From the NCBI GenBank assembly GCA_963691815.1, contig OY829646.1, positions 23,386,694 through 23,450,693 of the forward strand: a stretch of 64,000 bases of DNA, given 5' to 3'. Every line of letters starts with the position of its first letter. Position 1 is the first letter of the stretch. The notes beneath the pieces are model-generated. The model did no database searches. It was not told where the DNA came from and saw nothing but the letters and a program-made list of their open reading frames with translations. The DNA is from Echiichthys vipera (taxonomy: Eukaryota; Chordata; Actinopteri; Perciformes; Trachinidae). A program made the position numbers and the translations under genes. Of the stretch, positions 32,617 through 43,217 are shown in pieces.

Positions 32617-35600
32617 CCACACACACACACACGCACACACTTCCCCTCTCCTCTCTCCATTTATAAACTTAGCACTACCGTAAAAAGAGATGTTTATAAC
32701 AAGAGCTTGAAAAGATTTGTTAGGCCGTGGAGCCATGTTTATGTTTGCTCTGATTCTTTTTTTCCCCCCTCACCCTGATTTGATTTCCCCTGTTATGGAG
32801 GCAGAACAGACTGCTGTGCTGTGTGCCAGGTCAAATTCAGACTCATCATATGAGGTCTGAATGGAGGAGGATTGGCAGGGAGGATCATGCAGTGTTTCTT
32901 TAGTCTAGCCAAAGCACCTGGCAGCTGCCTCAGATATTTTCCTTTTGCCCCTGGTACCTGGAGGGCCTGTGTCTGAGCCTACTGTTTGTCTCTGTGTGTG
33001 TGGGCCCTACAGATACCGCTCTCCTGCCTTCCATGTCCAGTCCTGGTACGATGAGGTGAAAGACTACACCTATCCCTACCCCCAGGAGTGTAATCCCTGG
33101 TGTCCAGACCGTTGCTCCGGGCCCATGTGCACTCATTACACCCAGGTGAGATTAATAATATTAAAAATGAAAAGAAAGGAGAAAACTTCAAGACAAAAAA
33201 CCCCCAAATGGGTAAAAGAGACGTAAATTGTATAAAAACTTTTGTGGCTCCAGAGAAATTGCCTCAAATGATGTCACTTTAATCAGTGTCAGTGGGGGGC
33301 TGAGGGTTACAAGTTTGAAAATGACTTCTGTGGCTCATCCCTCATCTCTGTTTGAGGCTGGCATGTCCATTTTTACAACATAGATCTTTAATGAAGCAGT
33401 TGGCACTGAGTTATAATCCCACTCTCAATCTGCAATAAGACAAGTGTAGCATCCAGGTGTCATTTTAGGTTGAAATTTTTCACCTTATTTTTGAAGCATA
33501 TACTGTACTGTCTGCTATGTTAAAATCTGATTATTATCTGGTCCTGTGCCTTCTTTTTTTTACCAGTAATACAGAACATAGTATGCCACTCAGCAGGTGT
33601 TGCTTGGATACATGTGCACCCTGTATGATATTTCACAGAGGCCCTGAGGGGTTAAATGACAGACATGGATACAGTAACTTCTAAACAGTAAAGGATAAAT
33701 AGAATATCAGATGCACATAATGGACGGAAAAGAAGAGTTGAAGAGTTGATGCAAGAAATCAATTTAAAAAAAACAACAATTAGTCAGCTGGCCACCTTCT
33801 CCTACTGTTTACTTTGTGGCTGCTGGGATGAGTTTACAGAGAAATCAGACTCCTCCCTCTGCCTTCCCCCTGAAACCTGATCACTGCCATCTGGTAGTCA
33901 TTTCCAGATACACCAGACACCCCTCACTGCTTGACCTGGATTCCTCTGAAGATGCTGCAGAGAGGAGACAGTGCCAAATCTGAGCATCATCCCTGCGTCT
34001 CTGTCCTTCATTTGCTGGAAGTGCTGATGTACCTGCAATCATGAGCTCTGAACCGCTCGACCCTCTGGAGTTAGACAGTGCATTGAGCTGAACTACCAGC
34101 ACTCAGCACACATCAGTCTGTGTGCTGACTCACTGCTTCCAGTGGCTTCTAACTGCACCAGGAAAAAGATGAACATTCCTGAGGAGGGAGAGTGCACATG
34201 TTTCAGAGTTTGGGAGGAAAGTGGGGAGGAGTTATGGAACATGCTGTGTTGTATTTGCCGTCAAATGACACATCATTCATCTGGAACACTACTGTGGCAG
34301 ATTTCTAAGGTGTTTTATTTTACCTTGGACAGTTTTACGCTGACTTCTAGTTTCTTAACAGTTAATATATTAAAACGGTATTTTTCCGCTTCTATCAGGA
34401 TGATAATAATTATCGTGGTTGTGTCACGGAGGGCAAACTGGGTTCACACACAATGCGCATCTGTCTGGGACAGAATAACACACCGGACACTCCAGGAAGT
34501 CCCGGTGGTCCCATCAATCGTGACTGCCAACCTAGTTGCTCCCTCTAGAATGACTGATTGAACAATGTGCTGTGAGAGAAGAGATGCAGGATATTCAGGC
34601 TAGTGTTTGCGCTAATTTGGCCATTCTTTTATTGCCATCTTCGCAGCTGGTCTGGGCAACCACTAGCCGAGTGGGCTGTGCTGTTCATGTGTGTCCAAGG
34701 ATGGACGTGTGGGGAGAAATATGGGAGAACGCCGTTTACCTCGTGTGCAACTACTCCCCAAAGTAAGATCCTCCATGTTCCACTGTTCATCAACACCTCT
34801 GCTTTCTTTACTCCTCTTTACATTCTTTGTCCTTACAGTGCTGACAAATGCCGTGTCCCTAATATAGCTGCGCTGCAGAAACGTAATACTAGTCGTCTGA
34901 TACATTTTTACGACATATTGGAGCCATTAAAATTCCTCAAGAAATCATAATAGAAATATAATATTGAAGCAAAAGAAAAGAAAAATAGAGCGGAGCAGGC
35001 GCTTGTTTTCCAGACAGTCCACAGGATGTAATTGCCTGCGAGACAACCTGAAGTGTTTTTATTAGTTTGTTAATGACTATTAGGAGCATTGACCATGGAC
35101 AAAGAGTGCTGAAGTAATTACAAGGCCATGAGCCAAGTGACGTTTGACTGATGATTAATTTCCACCTTAGTCAAGGCTGTCCACTGTGCACTTCTACAGG
35201 GGCAACTGGATCGGCGAGGCTCCATACCAGCACGGCCGCCCTTGTTCCCAGTGCCCTCCCAGCTATGGAGGAGGATGTAGGAATAACCTATGCTACAAAG
35301 GTGAGGAAACCCACATGGTTTTCATTTAAAGATGGTAAACATGTTACCGACCTGAACCCAATATCTGTTTGTCCATCGATAGACTCTCAGCGCTCAGAGA
35401 CAGAGGACATGAACGAGGTGGAGAAGCCTCAGGTTCCACTGCCACCTCGTACCACCGCCAAACCTGCGCCCAAACCTAAACCGTCTGCTCCAAAGAAACC
35501 AGCTTCTAAACCCACCACAACCAGGACGCCTTCATCTTCAAAGACCCCTAGCAACATGTATCTCGGTAGTTACAGCAATGATAAAAAATAACCTTGAACT

Positions 35601-38600
35601 TTTGTTTTTTGTACATTTCTTTACTAATTTTATTCTTGTTCTTGCAGCTCAGGCCATTAAGTGTGAGACTAGACTGCGAGATAAGTGTAGAGGTGCAACT
35701 TGCAACAGGTCAGGTCATTTTTTTTGGATGTGCATAAAGTATGTCTTATTTATTTTGATTTGCGATACACTTCATCACCAAAACCAACTCACTCTGGTCT
35801 CGATCTCATTTTTGTTTCTGCAGATATAACTGTCCTGCTAATTGTCTGAATAAGAAAGGAAAAGTTTGGGGAACTCTCTTTTATGATGTGGTGAGTCTAT
35901 CCAACATGAAACTTCTTGAATCATGCAACCATTTATACCGCTAACGCATATTTTACAAGTGTTCATTTTTTCTTTTTTATTGTTTCAGCAATCGAGTATT
36001 TGCAGAGCTGCTATCCATTTTGGTGTCCTTGACAACTATGGAGGAGTGGTTGAAGTCACAAGGATGGACAAGTTTCCATTCTTTGTCAGAGCCACTAAAA
36101 ATGGCATTGAGTCTTCCAGGTAGATATTTGGTCTAATTTTCTCAAATAGATTGAAATCACATTTTCTGATGCAACACTTATGAAACACATTCCCCTGCTT
36201 CTATGATTCACATTTTGTGTCTTTTACAGTAAATATAAACCCGGTAATGCCTTTGTGGTGGCCAAAGTGGAAGGTATGAGGCACAGTTTGTAAGAGGAGT
36301 TTTAAGTCATGACTGCATGTAAATTCACACAGTCAGCCAATACGTATTACTGTAGGTGTATTTAGAGTGTTTCTCTTCTCTCTCTGTGACAGAAATGACC
36401 GCTGACTGCTACACCACAGTGGCTGAAGTCTGCCCTTTCAAAGAGCCCCACTCAAACTGCCCAAGGTGCCTCCTCACATCCACCATCTTATTTTTCTCTA
36501 AAGCATCATATAATTAGGTCAATTAAAGGACATATGTCTTCATAGGAGACATACCTTTACAAATACTGTTCATTAATAAGCACTAAAAATATCCTTATAC
36601 CTTCTTACAACCCTGTAATACTGTGAAATAAACCATTTAAAACAATATAGTGCTTATTCATGCTAAATAGGGGATGATGAAGTAATGTGTAACCCATCCT
36701 AGAAAAAACAACTTATTTCCATTGATGTTACCTTTATCTGGGGGTGCAAATTCATACCCAATCCCAATTTGTTTCCCAGAATCTTCTGTCCAGCCAACTG
36801 CAAGACACAGCCATCCTATTGGTCACCTGTGATTGGAAACAACATCTACACAGATGTAAGTACTACTACTGTTTTCTATGTTCTAAATTAACACTTACAA
36901 ATTGACTACGGATCACAGAACATGGTATGTGGATCTGCGGCATGGTTAACTTAGAGTGACGTTGCATGTTTGTAATACATGGTAGCTATGGAAGGCCATT
37001 GGAGCACAGTGTGAATATGGCTCATGGAGAAATAAGAGTAATGGTGACGTAAGCCACAGACTGCCAGGGATGTATTACTCAGCACAAGGCCTGGGTGCTC
37101 AGAGGCTTATTCAAGTGTTATCTTAGACTAAGTGCTTGTGTCTCAGAGATAGGAGATATAGACGGAAATGGTTTAATAAAAAACTGGTTTACATCATCAC
37201 TTACAAGTCACCTAAATCATGTTAAGAGTAGATGACTCATTGTAAAGTACCCTCCAGACCAAATTTATCAGATGTACAGTTCGCAGGAATTCACTTCACT
37301 CTTGTGGATTATTTTGCAGTTGAGGTCGATGTGGTGTTAATGGGGCTTTACCTTGGAAACTGACCTTAGATGGCGTCCGGCTGGACGCAGATCACAGTAT
37401 CCCAGAGATCTTGAACGTCTTTCAACAGACACAGAATAAGGCAGCAGTGTTGGTCATAGAAAATTTCCCCAGAATTGTTTTGCAATCTCAGATGCTCAAT
37501 TGTGTTTCTACAGTGATGTAGAAGCTAGGTGTCGGTTAAACATGAGACATAAACCATCTGGTGAGAAATGTTGTAGGGGTGTATGGACAGTGTGATCCAT
37601 GTTTGCACTAGAAATGAATGATTACACTCCAGACTGTTGATAAGCGCTTATACGGTCTGTTGTTGCGGCTCAGACTGTGAAACAAATGCTTGCCATGAGT
37701 TACTGCCATATATTTTGTATGTATTTGATAATAAAGGAATTATGTCTTTGCAAAACTTTCTCCCTACAGAGCTCCAGTATTTGTAAAGCAGCCATCCATG
37801 CTGGAGTCATTAAAGCGGACGGTGGTTTTGTGGATGTTCTGCCACTGGACAAGAGAAAGAACTATGTTGGAATTCTTAAAAATGGCATCCAGTCTGAGAG
37901 GTACAGCTCAATTTTTTTGTGGGCAACTATTTTTTACTGTTATCTTTCCCAGATGAGGATTGTTGCACTGTAACAAAATGTATGAAGATAGACGGGTCAG
38001 GCACCATATGAAATAGTTGTAGGTTATCAAAGTGACATTAGAGATAGTCTAAGTGCCAGAAATCTATATTTTTAGATTAGGCTCCAAGCAGTCTGGCTGT
38101 TGAGTATTCAAGAGAAGCCTTTTTTTGTCTGAAAATGCGAAAAAAACATTAATGTTAAGACATGGTGTGTGACAGCTTCCATCAACAAGCAGCCATTTGG
38201 CAGCTGTGAAGGCAGCACAGCCTCATTAGTTGTAATGAAAGCTGTCAGTTAAGTATTAAAGCCTGGGGAAGTGTGGGAACTTGTTATTGCTAATGGCATT
38301 TGTTCAAGGACTTTACAAATGGTAATATGTAGTCTCATAGGGGTCAGGTAGTATGTATGGTTTGGTGGTTAGGACCCCCTGAAAAATGTCATTATATTTC
38401 CCCCTAGCCGCATGGTGTTTGCAATAAATTGAACAAGGTCTCTCAACCAGAATTATGCCAGGATTTATGCAAGGTCAGCAAATTGACTGCACTAGCAAGC
38501 ATGATAAAAATAGAAGGTGCCCCAGCCTAATAACATATAACAGGTGCAACAAAGGGAGTCCAGTCTACACACAACCAAACTGTCATATGAAAAGGTCTAA

Positions 38601-40959
38601 TAAGCCAAGATTGAGAACACCTGTGTGGGTGGGTTCTTAAGGAGACATTTAGCCTCATAATCAGACTGATCAGCCATTTAGTTTCATGGGGTACAATCAG
38701 CCTGACATTGTTTTCATGCTAGCAAATTTCCTATTTTGTATTTTGGCCTAACCAATCATAGCATGTGAAAGATCTGCTACGCTAATGTAATTTGTAGGTG
38801 ATGCGAAAGCCTTCCGTAGCGATTAATAGGATCAGCTAAGTCAACATTTTTCATGTTGATCAAATCATATATATATCGAGAGTTATTTCTGTCACAGGAC
38901 AACTTCTGGTACAACTGCATCAATCTAACAATGCTTGTTTCCATTTGTGACCATTTTAATGAAGCTAGCTAGCTACACATGTAGGAAGTTGAAATCTCTA
39001 TTCCTTATCATGGCTTCTTTTCTCTTATTGGTCAACGTTTCTCTAATTGGGGTAAACAGCCTTCAATAGACACAACACCAAACTTATTTAAATTGCTTAA
39101 CAAATCTGAGGTGTGGGCAGGTTTTTTAAAAAAAGAAAAAAAAATGTAATTAATGTAAATTTAAATGTATATTTGATGTTGGAGGTTATTTATATAATGT
39201 GTAGATACAGAATAATATTTATCTTTGCTCAGCTCAGGCTTTAATATTTGACCAATGGGAGTGTGGTAAAGAAAACCTTGCGATGCAATTGAAAAGAAAA
39301 CATGGAGCTTGTAGTAAAATAAGACAAGTAAATTTGACAAGATAATCTAAAAAAGGCGTGAGAAAGGCTTTATTCACTATGCCTACCTTTATGTATCCTG
39401 TAATACTGCATGTAGTGGGTTCCCTGCATGTTTCTCACATCACTCTCATGGCTGTGGCCGGCTCCAGTGGACTACGCTCAGGCAAGGAAGCCCTTGTGGG
39501 CAGTTCTGCTGGCATGTGGGGTTGTAAGAGTAATGGTGTGGTTTGGTTTGTGGATGGGCCACACATGGGATCTTTGCTTACTTTACTCAGGCATTTCAAT
39601 TGAGTGTGCAAAGTGCTGAATGGCCAAAATAATCTAAGTATGACTACTATGAAATCTATTGCAGAACGGGGAAGGCCCCTACTCAGGGCACTGGGATAGG
39701 AGGTCAATAAACGGCTGAGAGAGAGTTCGTGCCATGTGCCTACATCATGGCAGGGTGGGCAGGTTGGACTGGACTCTGTTGCTGGGGAAGTAATCACAGC
39801 CTATCTGATTACTCGAGGATGGAAATGCTGTCAGCCACTTAGTCGGTGCTTTCCTATATGGACAATTATCTGTGATCTGATACCAATATCATGATTATTG
39901 ATCGTGGCAGAGCTTCAAGGTCTCTCCACCAATGAACTAATTACAAAGTCATCAGGTTTAACACATGTGGTAGCTGGAATAGGTCAGACTCAGAAATACG
40001 GCAACAATGAGTCATACTTGTCATCGTGCCATTTCCAAAGATGTTGTGAACACCATGACTGCATACTCTTTTAATGGACTTGGACAATACTAAAAAGCAG
40101 GCTTTCGAGTATCACAAAAACAAACATGATGCAAAAAGACGCATTTTTTTGACTTAAATGGCGATTTATTGAAAAAAATATATTTTATTATTTTTTTGTC
40201 AGTTTTCAAGCCTTTATTATATAGGACAGACAGGAAATGGGGTGAGAGAGAGATGGTGAGACATGCAGCAGTCCGAAACAGAGCCGCGGCCGCTGCCTCA
40301 AGGACCTTCAGCCTCTTTACGTGTGGCGACTGCTCTAGCCACAGAGCCACCAGCCGCCCCTAAAGGGCGATTTTGCACTTCAATTTACTTTTCACAGGGA
40401 GTAGCACTCTGCCTGTGAGCACAGTTGTACAGAGTGTTCTGTGGCTCTAGAGTGCGCTACTCTAAATTCTGCTATTGGTTGTATTAAGGGCGCAGTGTTT
40501 CTGACGCTTAGCCCACACTAGGGATTAAAATTTTGGATAACTTGGCCTCTGCTGCTTCAGTTCTGAATATTCCTCTCCAATCTATTTCTAAGAAATGAGC
40601 TGAAAAAACTATTCATTACTCACTGCTCCGTCCAGCTTTCACTTTATTTCCTGTTCACCGAAAATGAATGTACTTTGAGAAATGTATGCACCAATCACAG
40701 ACTGCAGTGTTTCTAGGTCAGTGTCCTAGGTACCTCAACAGAGGGGTAACGAAATAATGGGACAGAATGGGGAACTTTTGACAATGGAAAAATAACTGTT
40801 CTAATGTGTAACAAACTGAACTGAACTGAACCAGACTGCTCAGTGGAAACAAAGCTTTAGCGGTAGCCAAATGTAACATGTTTTTCTTCTGTATTGTGTG
40901 TTTGCAGCAAGAGCAACACAGAGGGAGGTTCTTTCAGAGTCTTTGCTGTGAGGGACTGA
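29621..40959 (+). CDS. crispld2: Cysteine-rich secretory protein LCCL domain-containing 2 (CRISPLD2), 14 coding exons
   Basis: CRISPLD2 is a secreted CAP-superfamily glycoprotein; in mammals it binds lipopolysaccharide and acts in lung and craniofacial development. Exons: 29621-29890, 31178-31296, 33013-33145, 34647-34762, 35200-35300, 35383-35565, 35648-35708, 35824-35890, 35989-36119, 36230-36273, 36393-36465, 36780-36855, 37770-37900, 40908-40959. All phases agree, giving 518 residues (human 497). Order: signal peptide 1-24, short propeptide with two N-glycosylation sequons ending RTRR (56-59), CAP domain about 66-213 with HYTQLVWATT and YLVCNYSPKGNW, Cys-rich segment 219-246, Pro/Lys/Thr linker 247-307, LCCL-1 308-408, LCCL-2 409-518. 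The upstream gene is usp10, as in human, which favours CRISPLD2 over CRISPLD1. ATG 29621 has A at -3; an in-frame ATG at 29636 could also serve and would keep the signal peptide. Confidence 0.96.
29891..31177. other. crispld2: crispld2 intron with TG array, otherwise nothing recognised
   Basis: Contains the TG microsatellite at 30604-30664. Open frames across it are made of repeat codons. Confidence 0.6.
30604..30664 (+). repeat. (TG)n microsatellite
   Basis: About 60 bp of TG units with a few T or C interruptions. Confidence 0.95.
31178..31296 (+). CDS. crispld2: crispld2 exon (CAP domain)
   Basis: Codes VWDDELERSATHWSEQCQW then DHGPHDLLMSIGQNLAVHWG, the CAP core. Donor GTGAGA at 31297; a (CA)45 array begins 14 bp further on. 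Confidence 0.96.
31311..31400 (+). repeat. (CA)45 microsatellite next to splice donor
   Basis: Uninterrupted 90 bp of CA, starting 14 bp after the donor of the crispld2 exon ending at 31296. Confidence 0.98.
32279..32377 (+). repeat. (TG)n microsatellite with TATG interruptions
   Basis: About 100 bp of TG broken by periodic TA steps. Confidence 0.95.
32541..32640 (+). repeat. Compound (CA)n(TC)n(CA)n microsatellite
   Basis: CA units, about ten TC units, then a longer CA run with CTC interruptions. Confidence 0.95.
33013..33145 (+). CDS. crispld2: crispld2 exon (CAP domain)
   Basis: Codes YRSPAFHVQSWYDEVKDYTY, PYPQECNPWCPDRCSGPMC and THYTQ, almost identical to human CRISPLD2. Donor GTGAGA. 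Confidence 0.97.
33146..34646. other. crispld2: crispld2 intron, nothing recognised
   Basis: The 139-codon frame at 34142-34561 has no family features. Confidence 0.55.
34647..34762 (+). CDS. crispld2: crispld2 exon (CAP signature)
   Basis: Codes LVWATTSRVGCAVHVCPRMD and VWGEIWENAVYLVCNYSP. The final part is the CAP-2 signature, completed as KGNW by the next exon. Donor GTAAGA. Confidence 0.96.
34763..35199. other. crispld2: crispld2 intron, nothing recognised
   Basis: AT-rich, 437 bp, no repeat or exon recognised. Confidence 0.6.
35200..35300 (+). CDS. crispld2: crispld2 exon (Cys-rich segment after CAP)
   Basis: Codes GNWIGEAPYQHGRPCSQCPP followed by SYGGGCRNNLCYK, with four Cys forming the knot that follows the CAP fold. 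Donor GTGAGG. Confidence 0.95.
35383..35565 (+). CDS. crispld2: crispld2 exon (Pro/Lys/Thr linker)
   Basis: Codes DSQRSETEDMNEVEKPQVP and a low-complexity linker with repeated KP and TT/SS (AKPAPKPKPSAPKKPASKP). DEMNEVE in human fixes the alignment. The linker is longer and more basic than the human one as I recall it. Probably extended and disordered. Confidence 0.9.
35648..35708 (+). CDS. crispld2: crispld2 exon (LCCL-1, part 1)
   Basis: Codes AQAIKCETRLRDKCRGATCN, the first Cys pair of LCCL-1. Phase 1 to phase 2; donor GTCAGG. Confidence 0.93.
35824..35890 (+). CDS. crispld2: crispld2 exon (LCCL-1, part 2)
   Basis: Codes YNCPANCLNKKGKVWGTLFY followed by DV. The CPxxC motif is typical of LCCL. 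Donor GTGAGT. Confidence 0.94.
35989..36119 (+). CDS. crispld2: crispld2 exon (LCCL-1, part 3)
   Basis: 131 nt coding QSSICRAAIHFGVLDNYGGV and VEVTRMDKFPFFVRATKNGI. The SSICRAAIHxG motif is the LCCL hallmark. Same length and phase as the exon at 37770-37900. Confidence 0.95.
36230..36273 (+). CDS. crispld2: crispld2 exon (LCCL-1, end)
   Basis: 44 nt coding KYKPGNAFVVAKVE with split codons at both ends; equivalent to human SKYKPSSSFMVSKV. Placed by phase. Confidence 0.92.
36393..36465 (+). CDS. crispld2: crispld2 exon (LCCL-2, part 1)
   Basis: Codes MTADCYTTVAEVCPFKEPHS followed by NCP. Phase 1 to phase 2, as in the first LCCL-1 exon. Its donor, AAG|GTGCCT, is weaker than its neighbours. Confidence 0.93.
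36466..36779. other. crispld2: crispld2 intron between LCCL-2 exons, repeat-like
   Basis: AT-rich, 314 bp. The segment around 36540-36700, with TTCATTAATAAGCACT and AGTGCTTATTCATGC, looks repeat-derived. No exon seen. Confidence 0.5.
36780..36855 (+). CDS. crispld2: crispld2 exon (LCCL-2, part 2)
   Basis: Codes IFCPANCKTQPSYWSPVIGN followed by NIYTD. CPANC matches the LCCL-1 motif exactly. Donor GTAAGT. Confidence 0.95.
36856..37769. other. crispld2: crispld2 intron, nothing recognised
   Basis: 914 bp within LCCL-2, no exon, RNA gene or clear repeat. Confidence 0.6.
37770..37900 (+). CDS. crispld2: crispld2 exon (LCCL-2, part 3)
   Basis: 131 nt coding SSSICKAAIHAGVIKADGGF and VDVLPLDKRKNYVGILKNGI. 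Parallel to the LCCL-1 exon of equal length. Donor GTACAG. Confidence 0.95.
37901..40907. other. crispld2: crispld2 last intron (3 kb) with a SINE
   Basis: Contains the SINE at 40168-40361. The 120-codon antisense frame at 39435-39797 and its sense partner show no domain features. Confidence 0.6.
40168..40361 (-). mobile_element. tRNA-related SINE with target-site duplication
   Basis: Read on the - strand it starts GGGGCGGCTGGTGGCTCTG with an A-box-like TGGCTCTGTGGCTAGAGC, runs through AGGCTGAAGGTCCTTGAGGC and CATTTCCTGTCTGTCCTAT, and ends in an A/T-rich tail. A 12-bp direct repeat with one mismatch flanks it: AAATGGCGATTT at 40156-40167 and AAAGGGCGATTT at 40362-40373. It resembles a common fish SINE from memory. 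The flanking repeat supports retroposition. Confidence 0.75.
40908..40959 (+). CDS. crispld2: crispld2 last coding exon and stop
   Basis: Codes KSNTEGGSFRVFAVRD then TGA at 40957-40959, like the human C-terminus (AFRIFAVRQ). It follows a 3-kb intron. Confidence 0.94.
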
Positions 40960-41237
40960 GACTTCAGATCAGACCTCCAGAGACCAACAGAGTCACCTCA
41001 GCTGCTCTTGAAGAGCAGGAAGTGCCCAGAGGTTGGATACCATGGCTGTTCATCTGTCTCTGTGCCTTCAGTGGAAACAGAACGACCCAGCAGATTGACA
41101 CATTTCCCTTTTAACTCATAAACAATAGCCACCCAGTAAAAGTTGTCCAATATTTAGATGGACCTTTATTTTTTTCCCAACTTTCCAGATATAGATATTT
41201 CTTCATACTTACTTAATCTGTGAATACAGAATGTTTT

Positions 41238-41266
41238 TTATATATATAGATAGATATATCTATATA

Positions 41267-41326
<60 letters not shown>
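41238..41326 (+). repeat. (TA)n / GATA microsatellite in crispld2 3' UTR
   Basis: GATAGATATATCTATATATC followed by about 55 bp of pure TA. It is self-complementary and could form a long hairpin in the mRNA. Confidence 0.95.
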
Positions 41327-41328
<2 letters not shown>

Positions 41329-42395
41329 GATGCATTGAACAGCTGGTGCTGGAAGTTTGAGTTACACATGTTTTACAGAAAGTATTATGTTTACATTGAT
41401 GTTCTTATTACAAATTCAAATTGGTTTTCATACACAGGAATGTATACTGATCACACTGTATTTAATCATTATGTACAGATTATATGATATTTTGTTTATT
41501 TTAAAAATGGAGTACCATATGTTAACATTTTTATGTCTTATATATATTTTATATTTTATTTGAATGCATTTTTCTGCTCACTTGGGTAATTGTTGCTTTT
41601 GTTCTTGAGGATTTAGCCTGTGAAACCAAATCTAAGTCTAAATTGTATTTATAAGTTAAGCGGCATGCTCATTGTGAGTGAGGATGTGTTGTTGGCTGGG
41701 TAGACCAGAACTCGTCAGGCAGATACAAAAGGAGAGGAAACTGTGTGGTAAATGGACGTGAATACAGGCAGCAGGCACTGCTGTAGAGAGATTATGTTTC
41801 CCTTAAGAGGACTGGTGTGACTTCAGTGCCAGGCATGTGGAGGTGATTAAGTGATGGTGTTATGTTGCTAAGTTCACTGTGTAGTATATGACAGCAGGTG
41901 CAGATAGCTTTTCAGAGGGATGGCAATATTTTAGATGTATTAAATAACAATCAGACAGTAGACATGTTAAAGATAATAAGCAGTCATTTTATATTTATTA
42001 TTGCTTAGCTTTCCTCATTTCCTCATCTCTCTTGTTTCTGTATGATATATGAAAAATGCTAAATTTGTCCCCTCCCCACCTCAGACAGATGAATGTGTCA
42101 CATGTTCCAGGTACAGAGAGAATTTTCTGTGCCATATCTTGAGGTGTGTGAATATGTTAAAGAATCCTATTATCAAACTGCTGTTTATGCACTTTGGAAC
42201 AATGCACACTATAGTGCAGGCAGGATTCAGACATCTGTAATATCAATATACTGGACTGAGGCACTGTTGCCATTGATACAACCTGGATTTGAATACTTTT
42301 CTAAAAGCAATGCCTTATTTTATTGAAAACTTTCATTATCTTTTTACACTTGTCTTTTAAGTGTTTCTTTAAGTGCACAGAAAAATAAGTAAATC

Positions 42396-42401
42396 AATAA
42401 A
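42396..42401 (+). promoter_or_regulatory. crispld2: Polyadenylation signal of crispld2
   Basis: Canonical AATAAA in AAATCAATAAAATC, 1.44 kb after the stop. An ATTAAA variant near 42717 could extend the transcript. Confidence 0.45.
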
Positions 42402-42989
42402 ATCAATTTTAGCAGAGTTGAGCATCTCTCATGTACTAATGATAAAATATAAAGTCCAATTTGTGCATCAGGATTGAGGTGTCCAGTTGTACCATTAGGC
42501 CTTGTCACTCTACCTGTTTGAGTGATTTCAGAGTAAATACCTGGCCAAGAAAAAAAAAAAATCATTATCTCTTGATTCTACCTCAGTCCTATCGCTACGC
42601 TAGGCATTCAAGTCTTTTCTATATGGCAATTTTTATGATTATGGTAAAAGTTATGGGAACTGTAATTATTATGGGTTTTCTGATTGTTTTGAATAATCTT
42701 TAATGCAGTAGGATATAATTAAAATGTGTGAATTTGTTTTCATTGTATTGATTTTTATACAAGGGTAGGATGGGTTCTGTATTTTTTGCACAATTTGAAA
42801 GTAAAGCCTGACTTACAAATGCTACGACACCTGTTTCTGTTTCATTGAAGGATGTGTCCGGTGAATACATGATTATTTTGTGTATTTTGCACATACTTTA
42901 GGCCACAGTGGCATTTCAAGAATGAGAGCTGGTATTAGTGTTTGATGATTCTATGAGGGAATGAGCCTGTCATGTTCAGCGCAGCCTAA

Positions 42990-43217
42990 CCAGACATGTC
43001 AACTAACCGTTGCATTGCCAGCATTGTGTCAGCGCTGGAGAAAAGTGTGTCTGCTGTTCTGGTTTGTTTGCATTTCTTTAAACCAATCACATTTGTCGGG
43101 CGGTGCTGAGCCCCGGATGCAGAGACAGTGACCTTACAAAATAACAGAACAGTAGGAGAATGCTGGCTGAAATAGACAGACCACGACAGGCTTTATCCCA
43201 AAAGTCTACATCCGGTG
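42990..43217 (-). repeat. SINE-like repeat, inverted partner of 23794-24017
   Basis: On the - strand it begins GACTCACCGGATGTAG and continues with GATAAAGCCTG, CTATTTCAGCCAGCATTCTC, TGTGATTGGTTTAAAG and ACTTTTCTCCAGCGCTG, ending GGCAATGCAACGGTTAG. The same blocks in the same order make up the copy at 23794-24017. Confidence 0.7.

Larger units (their letters stand above)
31297..33012. other. crispld2: crispld2 intron with three dinucleotide arrays
   Basis: Contains (CA)45, a TG array and a CA/TC array. The part from 31560 to 31790, with repeated TTATAAA and TTAATA motifs, resembles a degenerate interspersed repeat. No exon seen. Confidence 0.6.
40960..42420 (+). other. crispld2: crispld2 3' untranslated region
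   Basis: AT-rich UTR with a TA/GATA microsatellite at 41238-41326 and scattered ATTTA motifs. Ends are inferred from AATAAA at 42396-42401. Confidence 0.55.

Noticed and set aside
30403..32784. Several frames of poly-Thr-His or poly-Cys-Val
   Set aside because: They are translations of CA/TG microsatellites, not genes.
39435..39797. 120-codon antisense frame in crispld2 last intron
   Set aside because: No homology, start context or splice signals; lies in intron.
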